From NCBI GenBank assembly GCA_963771835.1, contig CAVYVA010000004.1, positions 310,001 through 374,000 on the forward strand: a stretch of 64,000 bases of DNA, written 5' to 3'. Of this stretch, positions 26,956-35,718 are shown one piece after another. The position numbers and the translations under genes are program-made. Origin of the DNA: CAVQCJ01 sp963771835. Its GTDB lineage: Bacteria; Actinomycetota; Actinomycetes; Prado026. Within the stretch, counting starts at the first letter, position 1; each line of letters opens with the position of its first letter. The notes beneath the pieces are model-generated. The model made no database searches and was not told the DNA's origin. It saw only the letters and a list, made by a program, of their open reading frames with translations.

Positions 26956-27480
26956 GTGAGCCACCCCGAGCCGGCCGTGCCGGGCGTGTTCGCGCGCCTG
27001 TACGCCGCAGTCATGGACCAGGTCGGCCACCTGCTCCACGAGATCGCCAAGTTCGGCGTGGTGGGGGCCGTCGCGTTCGTCGTCGACGTCTCGATCTTCA
27101 ACTTCCTGCTGTACCACAGCAACAGCACCCTGCACGGGAAACCGGTCACGGCGAAGATCATCGCGACCACGGTCGCCACCGTCGTCTCGTACCTGGGCAA
27201 CCGGTTCTGGACGTTCCGGCACCGCGACCGGGTCGGCAACGCCCGCGAGTACATCCTGTTCTTCGTCCTGAACGGCGTCGGGCTCGCGATCGCGGCCGGC
27301 TGCCTGGCGTTCTCGAACTACGTGCTCGGCCTCACCTCGCCACTGGCCAACAACATCGCAGCGAACGTCGTCGGGCTAGGGCTGGGCACGATGTTCCGCT
27401 TCTGGGCCTACCGGCGCTGGGTCTTCCCCGAGTACGCGGACGAGGACGAGCTCACGAACGAGCTGCGCCAGCCGGTCTGA
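26956..27480 (+). CDS. GtrA family membrane protein
   Basis: 174 residues from GTG 26956, selected by the leaderless promoter geometry. Four membrane helices are visible: IAKFGVVGAVAFVVDVSIFN, IIATTVATVVSYLGNRFWTF, EYILFFVLNGVGLAIAAGCL and NNIAANVVGLGLGTMFRFWA. YLGNRFWTF and FRFWAYRRWVF are typical of the family. GtrA proteins are thought to help move polyprenyl-linked sugars across the membrane in surface glycan synthesis. The neighbour order (purE, purK, FadE25, GtrA, PH protein, BirA) follows mycobacteria. Confidence 0.88.
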   Translation: MSHPEPAVPGVFARLYAAVMDQVGHLLHEIAKFGVVGAVAFVVDVSIFNFLLYHSNSTLHGKPVTAKIIATTVATVVSYLGNRFWTFRHRDRVGNAREYILFFVLNGVGLAIAAGCLAFSNYVLGLTSPLANNIAANVVGLGLGTMFRFWAYRRWVFPEYADEDELTNELRQPV

Positions 27481-27497
27481 ACCGGCTCGCTGCGGGC

Positions 27498-29026
27498 TCA
27501 GACGGGGGTGACGCCGTGCCGGCGGCGGCTGAACGACCGGTCCTTGCCCGCGGCTGCCGCGAACCGGCGCACCAGCTCGCTCGCGCAGCTCGGACGGCAG
27601 CACGATCGCGTCGACGACGAGCTCGCTGGCCAGCCGCACGATGTCGATGTCCTCGTCGTACTCCGCGCGCCGCGCGGCGACGAACGCCGCCCGCTCCGCC
27701 TCGTCCTCGATCGCGGCGATCTTGTTCGCGTAGACCGCGTTGACGGCCGCCTCCGCACCCATCACCGCGATCTAGGCGGTCGGCAGCGCGAGCGTCGCGT
27801 CCGGCTCGAAGCCGGGGCCGGCCATCGCGTACAGCCCGGCCCCGTACGCCTTGCGCACGACGACGCAGATCTTCGGCACGGTCGCCTCGGAGACCGCTGA
27901 GATCATCTTGGCGCCGTGCCGGATGATGCCCTGCCTCTCGACCACGCTGCCGACCATGAAGCCCGGCACGTCGGCCAGGAACAGCAGCGGCACGTTGAAC
28001 GCGTCGCACAGCTGCACGAACCGCGTCGCCTTGTCGGCGCAGTCGACGAACAGCACGCCGCCCTTGTGCAGCGAGTTGTTCGCGACCACGCCGACGACCT
28101 CGCCGTCCAGCCGGCCGAAGCCGACGACGACCTCGCGCGCCCACAGCGCGTGGATCTCGAAGAACGAGCCCTCGTCGAGCAGCCCCGCGCACGTACGCGC
28201 CGCATGTCGAAGGCCTGCCGGTCGCTGACCGGGACCAGCGCGGCCAGGTCGGTGCCGGCCGGCGGCGGCGCGGCCTCGACCACCGGCGGCTCCCCCTGCC
28301 ACGACGACGGCAGGTAGGACAGGTACCGGCGCACGACCGCCAGCGCCGCGTCCTCGTCCGCGCAGAGGAAGTGCCCGACGCCGGACTCGCGGCAGTGCAC
28401 CCGGGCCCCGCCCATCTCCTCCAGCGTGGTCTTCTCCCCGGTGACCATCTCGACCATCCGGTCCGAGCCGAGGTACATCGAGGCGTTGCCCGTCGACCAT
28501 CGCCACCACGTCGCAGAACGCCGGGATGTACGCCCCGCCCGCCGCGCTGGGCCCGAACAGCGCGCACACCTGCGGGACCGACCCGCTGGCGCGGACCTGG
28601 TTCCAGAAGATCCGACCGGCGCCCCGGCGGCCCGGGAACAGGTCGACCTGGTCGGTGATCCGCGCCCCGGCCGAGTCGACGAGGTAGACCATCGGCACCC
28701 CGGTGCCGTACGCCCGCTCGATGATCCGGATGATCTTCTCGACCGTCCGGGCGCCCCAGGAGCCCGCCTTGACCGTGGAGTCGTTGGCCATCAGGCAGAC
28801 CGGCCGGCCGTCGATGGTCGCCGTCCCGGTCACCACGCCGTCGGCGGGCAGGTCGCCGGCCAGCGACGTTGGCGAGCTGCCCGTCCTCGACGAACGAGCC
28901 TGCGTCGACGAGCCGGGCGACCCGCTCGCGGGCGAACAGCTTGCCCTTGGCGGCGTTGGCCTCGTGGTAACGCTCGGCGCCACCCGCGGACACCTGGTCC
29001 CGCAGCCGGGCCACGTCGTCGGTCAC
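27498..29026 (-). pseudogene. Acyl-CoA carboxylase beta subunit, four frame breaks and one in-frame TAG
   Basis: Starts at GTG 29026 with MTDDVARLRDQVSAGGAERY. Frame changes near 28868 (+1), 28491 (+1), 28192 (-1) and 27584 (+1) join into one carboxyltransferase. Order: LAGDLPADGVVTGTATIDGR, GPSAAGGAYIPAFCDVVAMV, MYLGSDRMVEMVTGEKTTLE, LLDEGSFFEIHALWAREVVV, then FVQLCDAFNVPLLFLADVPG, ending RSFSRRRHGVTPV. At 27772-27774 TAG replaces an expected CAG in LPTA(Q)IAVMGAEAAVN. The subunit transfers carboxyl from biotin to acyl-CoA. Sequence and neighbours fit a methylcrotonyl/short-chain type. With an intact paralogue at 35.7 kb, real decay cannot be excluded. Confidence 0.8.
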
Positions 29027-29032
29027 GGCGTG

Positions 29033-29038
29033 AGACTA
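29033..29038 (-). promoter_or_regulatory. -10 box of leaderless carboxylase gene
   Basis: TAGTCT on the minus strand, six bases before GTG 29026. Confidence 0.5.
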
Positions 29039-29061
29039 GCCCGACGACCGGGCCGGAACCC

Positions 29062-30576
29062 TCAGCCGGCGAGCGCGACGCCCAGGGCCGCCCGCAGCAC
29101 GGCCGGTGCCTCGGACGGAAGGTTCCCCGAACCGCAGAGCAGCTCGGCCACCCACGGCCCGGCGGCGGCCACCACGACCCGTTCGCACCCGCGGACGGCG
29201 GCGAGCGGCACGTCCTCGTCGTCGGCGCGGACCACCAGCCCGCCGGCCCTGGCCGCGGACAGCCAGGCGGCCCCGGCCGGCGCCGGGACCGAGGCGAGGT
29301 AGACGCCGTCCGGGACGGTGTGCGCGACCGGCATCGCAGCCCCGGCCCGCACCCGGTCCAGCACCCAGCCGACTGCGCCCGACACCGCCGCGACCGCCGC
29401 GACCGCCGTCTCGAGCCGTCGCTGCGGCGAGCCGTCTGCCCCGAGCGGCACGCCCGCGAGCGCGGCCAGGACCGAGGCGAGCAGCGCCGGCTCCTCGTCG
29501 CGGGAGCGCAGCGAGCGCCGCTCGGCGGCCACCGAAGCCGGGTCGGCGAGCACCGGGTGCCCGGCCATGCTCCGCTTGGCCTCGTACTGCGCGCCGTCGG
29601 CGAGCGCGAACAGCCGGTCCCGGGTGACCGGACCGTCGAACCGCTCGGTGGACGCGACCCCGCAGGCGACGCTCACGCCGTACGGCGCCGACTGGGTCCC
29701 GCGCAGGAAGGCCGCCGCCAGGGCCTCGCCGACCGCGATCCCGAAACCGGGCAGCACCGCGCAGAACTCGTCCCCGCCGATCCGCCCGGCCACCGCGCCG
29801 GGCACCCGCCCGCAGGCGGCCGAGAGCGCGTGCGCGACGGACACCAGCGCCCGGTCGCCGGCCTCGTGCCCGTGGCTGTCGTTGGCCTGCTTGAGCCGGT
29901 TCACGTCCGCCATGACCACGGTCACCGGTCCGCCGCCGGCCTGCTGGGCCGCGAGCGCCCGGTCCAGCTCGTCCTCCACCAGCCGGCGGTTGCCGAGACC
30001 GGTGAGCGGGTCGTGGTAGGCCAGCCGCTGCACCAGCTGCAGGTGCTCGATCTGGGCCAGCCCGGCGGAGACCATGCCGGCGAAGGCCTGCCCGAAGGCG
30101 AGGTCGTCGTCGTCGTACGGCCGGTCCTGCCTCGAGCGGGTGGCGAACAGCTCGCCCCACACCCGGCCGCCGGCCAGCAGCGGGGCCGCCAGCGCGGACG
30201 CGGCCCCGACCCGCAGCAGCAGGGCCCGTTCGGCGGAGTCGGCGCTGGGATCGTCCACGTGCACCCGCCAGGGCCGGGCCTCGTCGACCATCAGCCCGAG
30301 CAGCGGGAAGTCGGCCACCTGGTAGGTCTCGTCGACCGGGAACCGTTCCTCGTCGGGGGCCAGCGCCCCCACGTTGACCAGGGTCCGGACCAGACCGTGC
30401 TCGGGCTCCAGCCGGGACAGCGAGACCGTGCGCGCACCGAGCGCGAACCTGGCCTCCTCGGAGACCAGCTCGGCGAGCTCCTCCAACGACCGTGCCTCGG
30501 CCATGACCCGCGCGAGCCGGACCAGGCCGGCGAGTCGCTCGTCGGCCCGACCCCCCGGCTGGTCGGTCACCGCCAC
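29062..30576 (-). CDS. GAF-GGDEF diguanylate cyclase, downstream copy
   Basis: 504 residues from GTG 30576. A GAF-like sensor at about 15-180 (VDETYQVADFPLLGLMVDEA, VWGELFATR) is followed by a GGDEF domain from about 185 (LAYHDPLTGLGNRRLVEDEL), with the complete active site RIGGDEF at 265-271. No RxxD inhibitory site precedes it, so product feedback is unlikely. A second GAF-like region fills the C-terminus. It should make cyclic di-GMP from two GTP. No membrane segment, so cytoplasmic. It follows its paralogue by three bases. Confidence 0.85.
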   Translation of the reverse strand: MAVTDQPGGRADERLAGLVRLARVMAEARSLEELAELVSEEARFALGARTVSLSRLEPEHGLVRTLVNVGALAPDEERFPVDETYQVADFPLLGLMVDEARPWRVHVDDPSADSAERALLLRVGAASALAAPLLAGGRVWGELFATRSRQDRPYDDDDLAFGQAFAGMVSAGLAQIEHLQLVQRLAYHDPLTGLGNRRLVEDELDRALAAQQAGGGPVTVVMADVNRLKQANDSHGHEAGDRALVSVAHALSAACGRVPGAVAGRIGGDEFCAVLPGFGIAVGEALAAAFLRGTQSAPYGVSVACGVASTERFDGPVTRDRLFALADGAQYEAKRSMAGHPVLADPASVAAERRSLRSRDEEPALLASVLAALAGVPLGADGSPQRRLETAVAAVAAVSGAVGWVLDRVRAGAAMPVAHTVPDGVYLASVPAPAGAAWLSAARAGGLVVRADDEDVPLAAVRGCERVVVAAAGPWVAELLCGSGNLPSEAPAVLRAALGVALAG

Positions 30577-30579
30577 CGG

Positions 30580-32283
30580 CTACTGCTGCTGCGGGGCGGG
30601 GAGCAGCGCGCAGGCGGCCAGCGCCCGCAGCGCCCCGGACAACGACGACACGTCCCCGGCGATGTCGTCGACGTACACCTCGACCAGCCAGCCGACGCCG
30701 GACACGTCGGTCCCGCCGGCCATCACCAGCGCCGTGTAGCCGCCGCCCTCCAGGATCGCCCGCTCGGACGGGTCGGCGAGCGGGTCGTCGACCGAGACCA
30801 CCCAGCCGTGCCCCTCGAGCATCCGCCGGCTCATCGGGTAGTCCTCGAGCGAGAACGTGGACGTCCCGCCGATCGACGCCTCGGCGTCGGCGACCCGCCC
30901 GCCGCCGTACCGGATCGCGGAGTAGCTGACCGTCTGCAGGACCTTGTTCGACGCGTCGGTGCGCGAGACCCACCAGCTGCACCCGTCGACCAGCCGGCAG
31001 ACCGCGTCGGCCACCACCTCGAGCCGCTCCTGGACCCCGGTCGCCTGCGAGTGGTCGAGCGTCTCCAGCACGTCGTGCAGCAGGTGCGTGAAGCCGCGCC
31101 TGGACCGCACCCGGCGCCGGTCGCCGCGCGGGCTCTGACCCCGCGGCAGGCGCTCCGCCGCGTCGGCCAGGCGGACCGTGGCGTCCTGCGGCAGGCCCCG
31201 GCCGGCCACCACCGGATGCCGGGCGCGGCTGCGCTTGGCGCGGCTCTGCGCGGCGTCGGCCAGCCGGAACAGCCGGGCGGCCGACGGCACCGGGCCGATC
31301 GGGTCGTCGGTGGACGCCACCCCGCAGGCGATCCCCTCGTCCAGCGCGGCGTTGGCCCGGCGGCACAGGTCCTCGGCGAGCCAGACCACGTGGTCGGAGC
31401 TGCTGCCCTCGACCACCACGCAGAACTCGTCGCCGCCGCTGCGGCCGGCCAGGCAGCCCGGCAGCAGCCCGGCGGAGGCCGCGAGCAGCCCGGCGAAGTG
31501 CACCAGCGCACGGTCGCCGGCCTCGTGGCCGCGGTCGTCGTTGATCCGCTTGAGCCCGTTCACGTCGACGACGACCAGGCTGACGACGGTGCCGTCGGTC
31601 CGGTACCGGTCGATCGCCGCGTCGAGCCGGTCGTCGACCGCGCGGCGGTTGGCCAGCCCGGTCAGCGGGTCGGTGTACGCCAGCCGCGCCACGCTCTCGA
31701 CGTGCTGGGCCTGGGCGATGCCGGCCGCCACCTGGCCGGCCACGGCCGTGGCGTAGTCGATGTCGTCCTGGCCGAACGGCTCGGCGTCGGGGTCGCGGGT
31801 GGCGAACAGCTCGCCCCACACCCGGGACTCCAGCACGATCGGGACGCTCAGGCCCGAGCCCTTGCCGAGCAGGCGCAGCAGGCGGACGAGGTTGGGGTCC
31901 GCGCCGTCGGAGGCCGGGTCGGCGTCGGCGGACTGGACGAACCCGATCCCGTCGCTGAACATCCGGGTGATGAACGGGTAGTCGGTGATCTGGTAGGTCT
32001 CGTCGACCGGCTCGTACACCTCGCCGGGGCCCAGGTCACCGGTGTTGATGAGCACGCGGACCCGGGCCTGGTCGCGCTCCCAGACCGAGATGGACAGCGA
32101 GGCCGCCTCCAGAGCGGTCTGCGCGGCCTCGGAGGTCCTGCGCAGGACCTCCACGAAGCCGCTCGAGCCGGTCGCGGCCTTGGCGATGGCGGTGAGGGCG
32201 TGCAGGCGCACCACGGCGCGGTCGCGCGAGAGCACGACCGGTAGCGCCCCGAACGGCGCGTCCGCGGGCATCACGGCGCTCAC
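30580..32283 (-). CDS. GAF-GGDEF-GAF diguanylate cyclase, upstream copy
   Basis: 567 residues from GTG 32283, chosen because GGGAGG lies about six bases upstream; GTG 32298 and ATG 32271 are alternatives. The order is a GAF-like sensor (VDETYQITDYPFITRMFSDG), then GGDEF (LAYTDPLTGLANRRAVDDRL and intact SGGDEFCVVV), then a second GAF-like domain (WWVSRTDASNKVLQTVSYSA). The SGGDEF motif keeps the catalytic Asp/Glu. It is the first gene of the tandem pair and shares its whole plan with the second, so the pair arose by duplication. The inducing signal is unknown. Confidence 0.85.
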   Translation of the reverse strand: MSAVMPADAPFGALPVVLSRDRAVVRLHALTAIAKAATGSSGFVEVLRRTSEAAQTALEAASLSISVWERDQARVRVLINTGDLGPGEVYEPVDETYQITDYPFITRMFSDGIGFVQSADADPASDGADPNLVRLLRLLGKGSGLSVPIVLESRVWGELFATRDPDAEPFGQDDIDYATAVAGQVAAGIAQAQHVESVARLAYTDPLTGLANRRAVDDRLDAAIDRYRTDGTVVSLVVVDVNGLKRINDDRGHEAGDRALVHFAGLLAASAGLLPGCLAGRSGGDEFCVVVEGSSSDHVVWLAEDLCRRANAALDEGIACGVASTDDPIGPVPSAARLFRLADAAQSRAKRSRARHPVVAGRGLPQDATVRLADAAERLPRGQSPRGDRRRVRSRRGFTHLLHDVLETLDHSQATGVQERLEVVADAVCRLVDGCSWWVSRTDASNKVLQTVSYSAIRYGGGRVADAEASIGGTSTFSLEDYPMSRRMLEGHGWVVSVDDPLADPSERAILEGGGYTALVMAGGTDVSGVGWLVEVYVDDIAGDVSSLSGALRALAACALLPAPQQQ

Positions 32284-32398
32284 CCCAACCCTCCCCACCG
32301 TCCTCCGCAGCCCTCTGTGCTGCGAGATCCGGCCCCTAGTGCTTCGGCTGCCTCACCGTAAGGCTGGACTCCGACGGGCGGAAGTCACTCGTCCGAAC

Positions 32399-32430
32399 CA
32401 TGATCCCGATCATGATCCGGATCATGATCC
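32399..32430. promoter_or_regulatory. GATC-rich palindromic array upstream of the GGDEF pair
   Basis: Five GATC sites lie in about 30 bases. The core GATCATGATCC|GGATCATGATC (32408-32429) is a perfect 22-bp palindrome, preceded by a related CATGATCC half at 32399. It overlaps the stop of the HMG-CoA lyase gene (32422) and lies about 115 bases before the GGDEF operon start, so it may be an operator for the latter. Nothing else is seen in 32284-32398. Confidence 0.5.
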
Positions 32431-33339
32431 GCGGCCGGGCCGGGTGCGCGGGCCGGCGCGCAGCAGCTGCGAGGGCAGGGTCCGCCCGACCACCCGCTCG
32501 GCCTCCGCGGCCACCTCGAGCAGCAGCTCGAGGTCGATCCCGGTGGCCACGCCCATGTCCTCGACCATGTGGACGAGCTCCTCGGTGGCCACGTTCCCGG
32601 AGGCCCCGGGAGCGTACGGACAACCGCCCAGCCCGCCGACCGAGGCGTCGAAGTCCGCCACCCCGAGCTGCAGCGCCGCGAGCACGTTCGCCAGCGCCGC
32701 CCCCCGGGTGTTGTGGAAGTGCAGGTTGAGCGCGGCGTCCGGGTGGGCCATCCGGGTCTGCCCGACCAGCCGGGTGACCCGGCCCGGAGTCGCCATGCCG
32801 GTCGTGTCCCCGTACGACAGCGTGTCCGCGCCGTCGGCGAGCGCCCGGCCGGCCACGGCGACGACCCGCTCGACCGGCACGTCCCCCTCGTACGGGCAGC
32901 CCCAGGCGGTGGACACGATCACCTGGACGGTCGCCGACCGGCGGTGCGCAAGGTCGACCACCCGGGCGATCTCGTCCAGCGACTCCTCGGTGCTGCGGTT
33001 GAGGTTGGCCCGGTTGTGCGTGTCCGACGCGGAGACCACCACCTCCAGCTCGCGGACCCCGGCGTCCAGCGCACGCTCGGCGCCGCGCAGGTTCGGCACG
33101 AGGGCCGAGTAGCGCACCGCCGCCGAGCGGTCGATCGCCGCCCACACCTGCGCCGCGTCGGCCATCTGCGGGACGGCCAGCGGGTGGACGAAGGAGACCG
33201 CCTCGATCCGCGCCACCCCGGTCCTGGACAGCCCGTCGATGAGCGCCACCTTGGCAGCGGTGGGGACCGGGTCCTCGTTCTGCAGACCGTCGCGCGGCCC
33301 GACCTCGCGCACCGACGCGCTCGCGGGCAGGTCGCTCAT
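32422..33339 (-). CDS. Hydroxymethylglutaryl-CoA lyase
   Basis: 305 residues from ATG 33339. TIM-barrel lyase motifs: REVGPRDGLQNEDPVPTAAK (metal and catalytic Arg/Asp), EAVSFVHPLAVPQMADA, LNLHFHNTRGAALANVLAAL (metal His pair) and the catalytic cysteine loop VGGLGGCPYAPGASGNVATE. It splits HMG-CoA into acetyl-CoA and acetoacetate, the last step of leucine breakdown. A TAACGT box six bases upstream indicates a leaderless message. The nearby acyl-CoA dehydrogenase and second carboxylase beta chain fit the same pathway. Confidence 0.93.
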   Translation of the reverse strand: MSDLPASASVREVGPRDGLQNEDPVPTAAKVALIDGLSRTGVARIEAVSFVHPLAVPQMADAAQVWAAIDRSAAVRYSALVPNLRGAERALDAGVRELEVVVSASDTHNRANLNRSTEESLDEIARVVDLAHRRSATVQVIVSTAWGCPYEGDVPVERVVAVAGRALADGADTLSYGDTTGMATPGRVTRLVGQTRMAHPDAALNLHFHNTRGAALANVLAALQLGVADFDASVGGLGGCPYAPGASGNVATEELVHMVEDMGVATGIDLELLLEVAAEAERVVGRTLPSQLLRAGPRTRPGRGS

Positions 33340-33345
33340 CGGCTG

Positions 33346-33351
33346 ACGTTA
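33346..33351 (-). promoter_or_regulatory. -10 box of leaderless HMG-CoA lyase gene
   Basis: TAACGT on the minus strand, six bases before ATG 33339. Confidence 0.5.
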
Positions 33352-33363
33352 ACGCGGCACCGG

Positions 33364-34350
33364 CTACGGCACGTAGTGCGAGCCGTGTGATCTGCGCGTC
33401 ACCACGAACGGCTCGACCAGGCCGAGCCCGCGCACCGGCCGCGGCCACAGCGCGGCGACGGAGAACCGCTCGTCCCCGGCCAGGTCGTCCGCGGTGGCGC
33501 GGTCGAGCACCACCGTGCCGGGCCGGGCCAGCGAGGTCAGCCGGCTGGCCATGTTCACCGTCGTGCCGAAGATGTCGCCCATCCGGTTGATCACCAGCCC
33601 GGTGGCCAGCCCGATCCGCAGCTCGGGGATGTGCTCGTCGGCCTCGAACCCGTCCTGCAGGTCCAGCCCGGCCTGCACCGCCGCGGCGGGCTGGTCGGCC
33701 ACGAACAGCACCTCGTCGCCGAGGGTCTTCACCAGCCGGGCCCCGGCCGTCGCGACCAGGTCCGCACCGACCTGCTCGAACCGCTCGACCACAGCGGCCA
33801 GCTCGCGCTGCTCGAGCCGGCGGGACAGACGGGTGAAGCCGACGAGGTCGGCGAAGCCCACCGTCAGGTGGACCGCGTCGACCAGCGTCGCGTCGTCGTC
33901 GAGGACCCGCTCGACCGCGGCCGCGAGCTGCAGTCGCCAGGACCGCACCAGCAGCGCCTCGAGCTCGGGCAGCAGCCGTGCAGCGGTGGCGTACGCCTGC
34001 TCGGTCGACAGCCCTTCGCGCAGACCGGTCCCTCCGGACAGCTGGTCCAGCACGAGGTCGACCTGCCACGTCGCCAGCCGCGCGGTGGTGTGGCCGAGCG
34101 CGCGGACCAGCGCGACCGCCATCTCCGGCTGCACCGCGCCCTCGTCGACGAGCGCCTCGATCCGTCGCAGCGCAGCCACGTCCTCGTCCGTGAACGCCCG
34201 CGCGCCGCCGGTGTCCGCGAACCCGAGGGCCCGCCAGTACCGCCGGGCCCGTTCGAGGGGCACGCCGGAGAGCTCGACGACCTCCTCGCGGGTGTACCGC
34301 CGCGGCGCCCCCAGCAGGAGGGCGTCGAGGTCGTCAGGATCCGTCGCCAC
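33364..34350 (-). CDS. Class III adenylate cyclase with N-terminal regulatory domain (Rv1264 type)
   Basis: 328 residues from GTG 34350, overlapping the PH-protein gene by 17 bases. The N-terminal part (about 1-155: YTREEVVELSGVPLERARRY, then ATWQVDLVLDQL) resembles the MerR-like, pH-responsive autoinhibitory domain of M. tuberculosis Rv1264. The catalytic domain keeps both metal aspartates (TVGFADLVGFTRLS and VKTLGDEVLF), the purine-selecting lysine of VKTLGDE, and GTTVNMASRL. It should make cAMP as a homodimer in the cytoplasm. Unlike the damaged cyclase at 19 kb, it looks fully active. Confidence 0.85.
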   Translation of the reverse strand: MATDPDDLDALLLGAPRRYTREEVVELSGVPLERARRYWRALGFADTGGARAFTDEDVAALRRIEALVDEGAVQPEMAVALVRALGHTTARLATWQVDLVLDQLSGGTGLREGLSTEQAYATAARLLPELEALLVRSWRLQLAAAVERVLDDDATLVDAVHLTVGFADLVGFTRLSRRLEQRELAAVVERFEQVGADLVATAGARLVKTLGDEVLFVADQPAAAVQAGLDLQDGFEADEHIPELRIGLATGLVINRMGDIFGTTVNMASRLTSLARPGTVVLDRATADDLAGDERFSVAALWPRPVRGLGLVEPFVVTRRSHGSHYVP

Positions 34351-34846
34351 GGCGACGCGCGGCGTCCGCCTCGGCCAGCCGGTAGATCTCCCGCTGGATC
34401 TCCTCGACCCGGGGGACGTTCCGGATGACCAGCGCACCGGTCTCGGCGGCCGACGAGGCGGTCAGGGTGCCGCAGTGCAGGATCCGCTCGAACACCGTGT
34501 ACTCGAACGACACGTCGTTCAGCTTGGACAGCGGCATGTCCTTGCCGCTGCGCGACAGGATCCCGGTGCGGGTGATGATGCGCCGGTTGGTGAAGACGTA
34601 CTGCGTCGTCAGCCACGCGAGCAGCGGGCGCACGAACCAGACGACGAGCACGACGACGGCGACCAGCACGATCGCCCACCGCACGTACTTCTGCAGGCCG
34701 CCGTCCGGCACTGCGGCGGACAGGAACGACGCCAGCGCCACGGTCGCGAGCAGCACGAAGGACGGCCCGATCATCGAGCGCCAGTGCGGCCGCATCTCGA
34801 ACTCGATCCGTTCGCCGTCGGTCAGCAGCTTGGCCGGATACCCCAT
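34334..34846 (-). CDS. PH-domain membrane protein (Rv3278c-like)
   Basis: 170 residues from ATG 34846. An N-terminal GYPAKLLTDGERIEFEMRPH leads into two membrane helices (MIGPSFVLLATVALASFLSA and WAIVLVAVVVLVVWFVRPLL). A bacterial PH domain (bPH2) follows, with YVFTNRRIITRTGILSRSGK and MPLSKLNDVSFEYTVFERIL. The function is unknown; the family is conserved beside birA in actinomycetes. It overlaps the cyclase gene downstream by 17 bases. Confidence 0.85.
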   Translation of the reverse strand: MGYPAKLLTDGERIEFEMRPHWRSMIGPSFVLLATVALASFLSAAVPDGGLQKYVRWAIVLVAVVVLVVWFVRPLLAWLTTQYVFTNRRIITRTGILSRSGKDMPLSKLNDVSFEYTVFERILHCGTLTASSAAETGALVIRNVPRVEEIQREIYRLAEADAARRRGDGS

Positions 34847-34870
34847 GCGCGCATCGTGGCACGGATCGGG

Positions 34871-35677
34871 TCAGCGGAGGTGGACGACGTCGCCGGCGCC
34901 GACCGCCTGCACGCCGTCGCGGGTGCGCACCAGCAGCCGTCCGGCGTCGTCGAGGTCGACGGCGCGGCCGGTGACCGCGGCGCCGCCCGGGAGCTCGGCC
35001 CGCACGTCCCGGCCGAGCGTCGCGCACCGCAGCCGGTAGGCCGCCGCGAGCTCCGCGTCGCCGTCCGCGTCCGCGTCGGCGTCGCCGTCCCACTGCCGGT
35101 AGCGCTCGGCCAGCCGTTCCAGGACGGCGTCCAGGAGGGCGTCCCGGTCGACCGGGGCGGCGCCCGCCAGCAGCAGCGACGTCGCGGTCGGGACGGGCAG
35201 CTCGGCCGCGCTCGTCGAGACGTTGAGCCCGACGCCGACGACCACGGCACCCGCGCCGCCGCCGGGTCCGCCCACCCGCTCGGCCAGGATCCCGGCCAGC
35301 TTGCCCTCGCCGGCGTCGTTGCGGACGACCACGTCGTTGGGCCACTTGACCAGGGCCGGGACACCTGTCACGGACCGCACCGCCTCGACGACCGCGAGCC
35401 CGGTCAGCAGCGGCAGCCAGCCGAGGCGGGCGGCCGCGCGGTGCGGGCGCAGCAGCACCGAGAACGTCAGCGCGGATCCGGGCGGTGCGGTCCAGGCCCG
35501 TCCCAGCCGGCCGCGACCGGCGGTCTGCTCGTCCGCGACCAGCACCAGCCCGGCCGGCTCGCCGGCCACCGCGAGCGCGACCAGGTCGGCGTTCGTCGAG
35601 CCGGTCGTCGCCACCCGGCGCACCTGCCGCCACCCGGCCGGCGGGGGCGCCCCGTCCACGGGGCCGGCGCAGGTCAC
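34871..35677 (-). CDS. birA: Biotin-[acetyl-CoA-carboxylase] ligase BirA
   Basis: 268 residues from GTG 35677. Catalytic motifs: TTGSTNADLVALA, ADEQTAGRGRLGRAW (biotin/ATP loop), LVKWPNDVVV (Lys for biotinyl-AMP) and GVGLNVS. It lacks a helix-turn-helix, so it is a group I ligase, not a repressor. A DADADADGDA stretch before the C-terminal SH3-like domain is a low-complexity insertion. It charges the biotin carrier of AccA3 at 45.4 kb and is divergent from accD5, with overlapping -10 boxes. Confidence 0.92.
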   Translation of the reverse strand: MTCAGPVDGAPPPAGWRQVRRVATTGSTNADLVALAVAGEPAGLVLVADEQTAGRGRLGRAWTAPPGSALTFSVLLRPHRAAARLGWLPLLTGLAVVEAVRSVTGVPALVKWPNDVVVRNDAGEGKLAGILAERVGGPGGGAGAVVVGVGLNVSTSAAELPVPTATSLLLAGAAPVDRDALLDAVLERLAERYRQWDGDADADADGDAELAAAYRLRCATLGRDVRAELPGGAAVTGRAVDLDDAGRLLVRTRDGVQAVGAGDVVHLR

Positions 35678-35682
35678 CTGGC

Positions 35683-35689
35683 TACGCTA
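35683..35689. promoter_or_regulatory. Overlapping divergent -10 boxes for birA and accD5
   Basis: In TACGCTA, TACGCT (35683-35688) reads as a -10 toward accD5, and TAGCGT (35689-35684) on the other strand lies six bases before birA GTG 35677. The accD5 message would have a leader of about 24 bases with a CTGGAGG ribosome site; the birA message would be leaderless. The two polymerases would compete for the same seven bases. Confidence 0.5.
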
Positions 35690-35718
35690 CGGCGCGGAAC
35701 AGTCCCCTGGAGGTCCGC

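Noticed and set aside
28426..32244. Plus-strand open frame of 1272 codons opposite the GGDEF genes
   Set aside because: Its translation is Arg/Pro/Gly/His-rich with no motif, a common antisense shadow in very high-GC coding DNA. The minus strand holds two complete GAF-GGDEF proteins.
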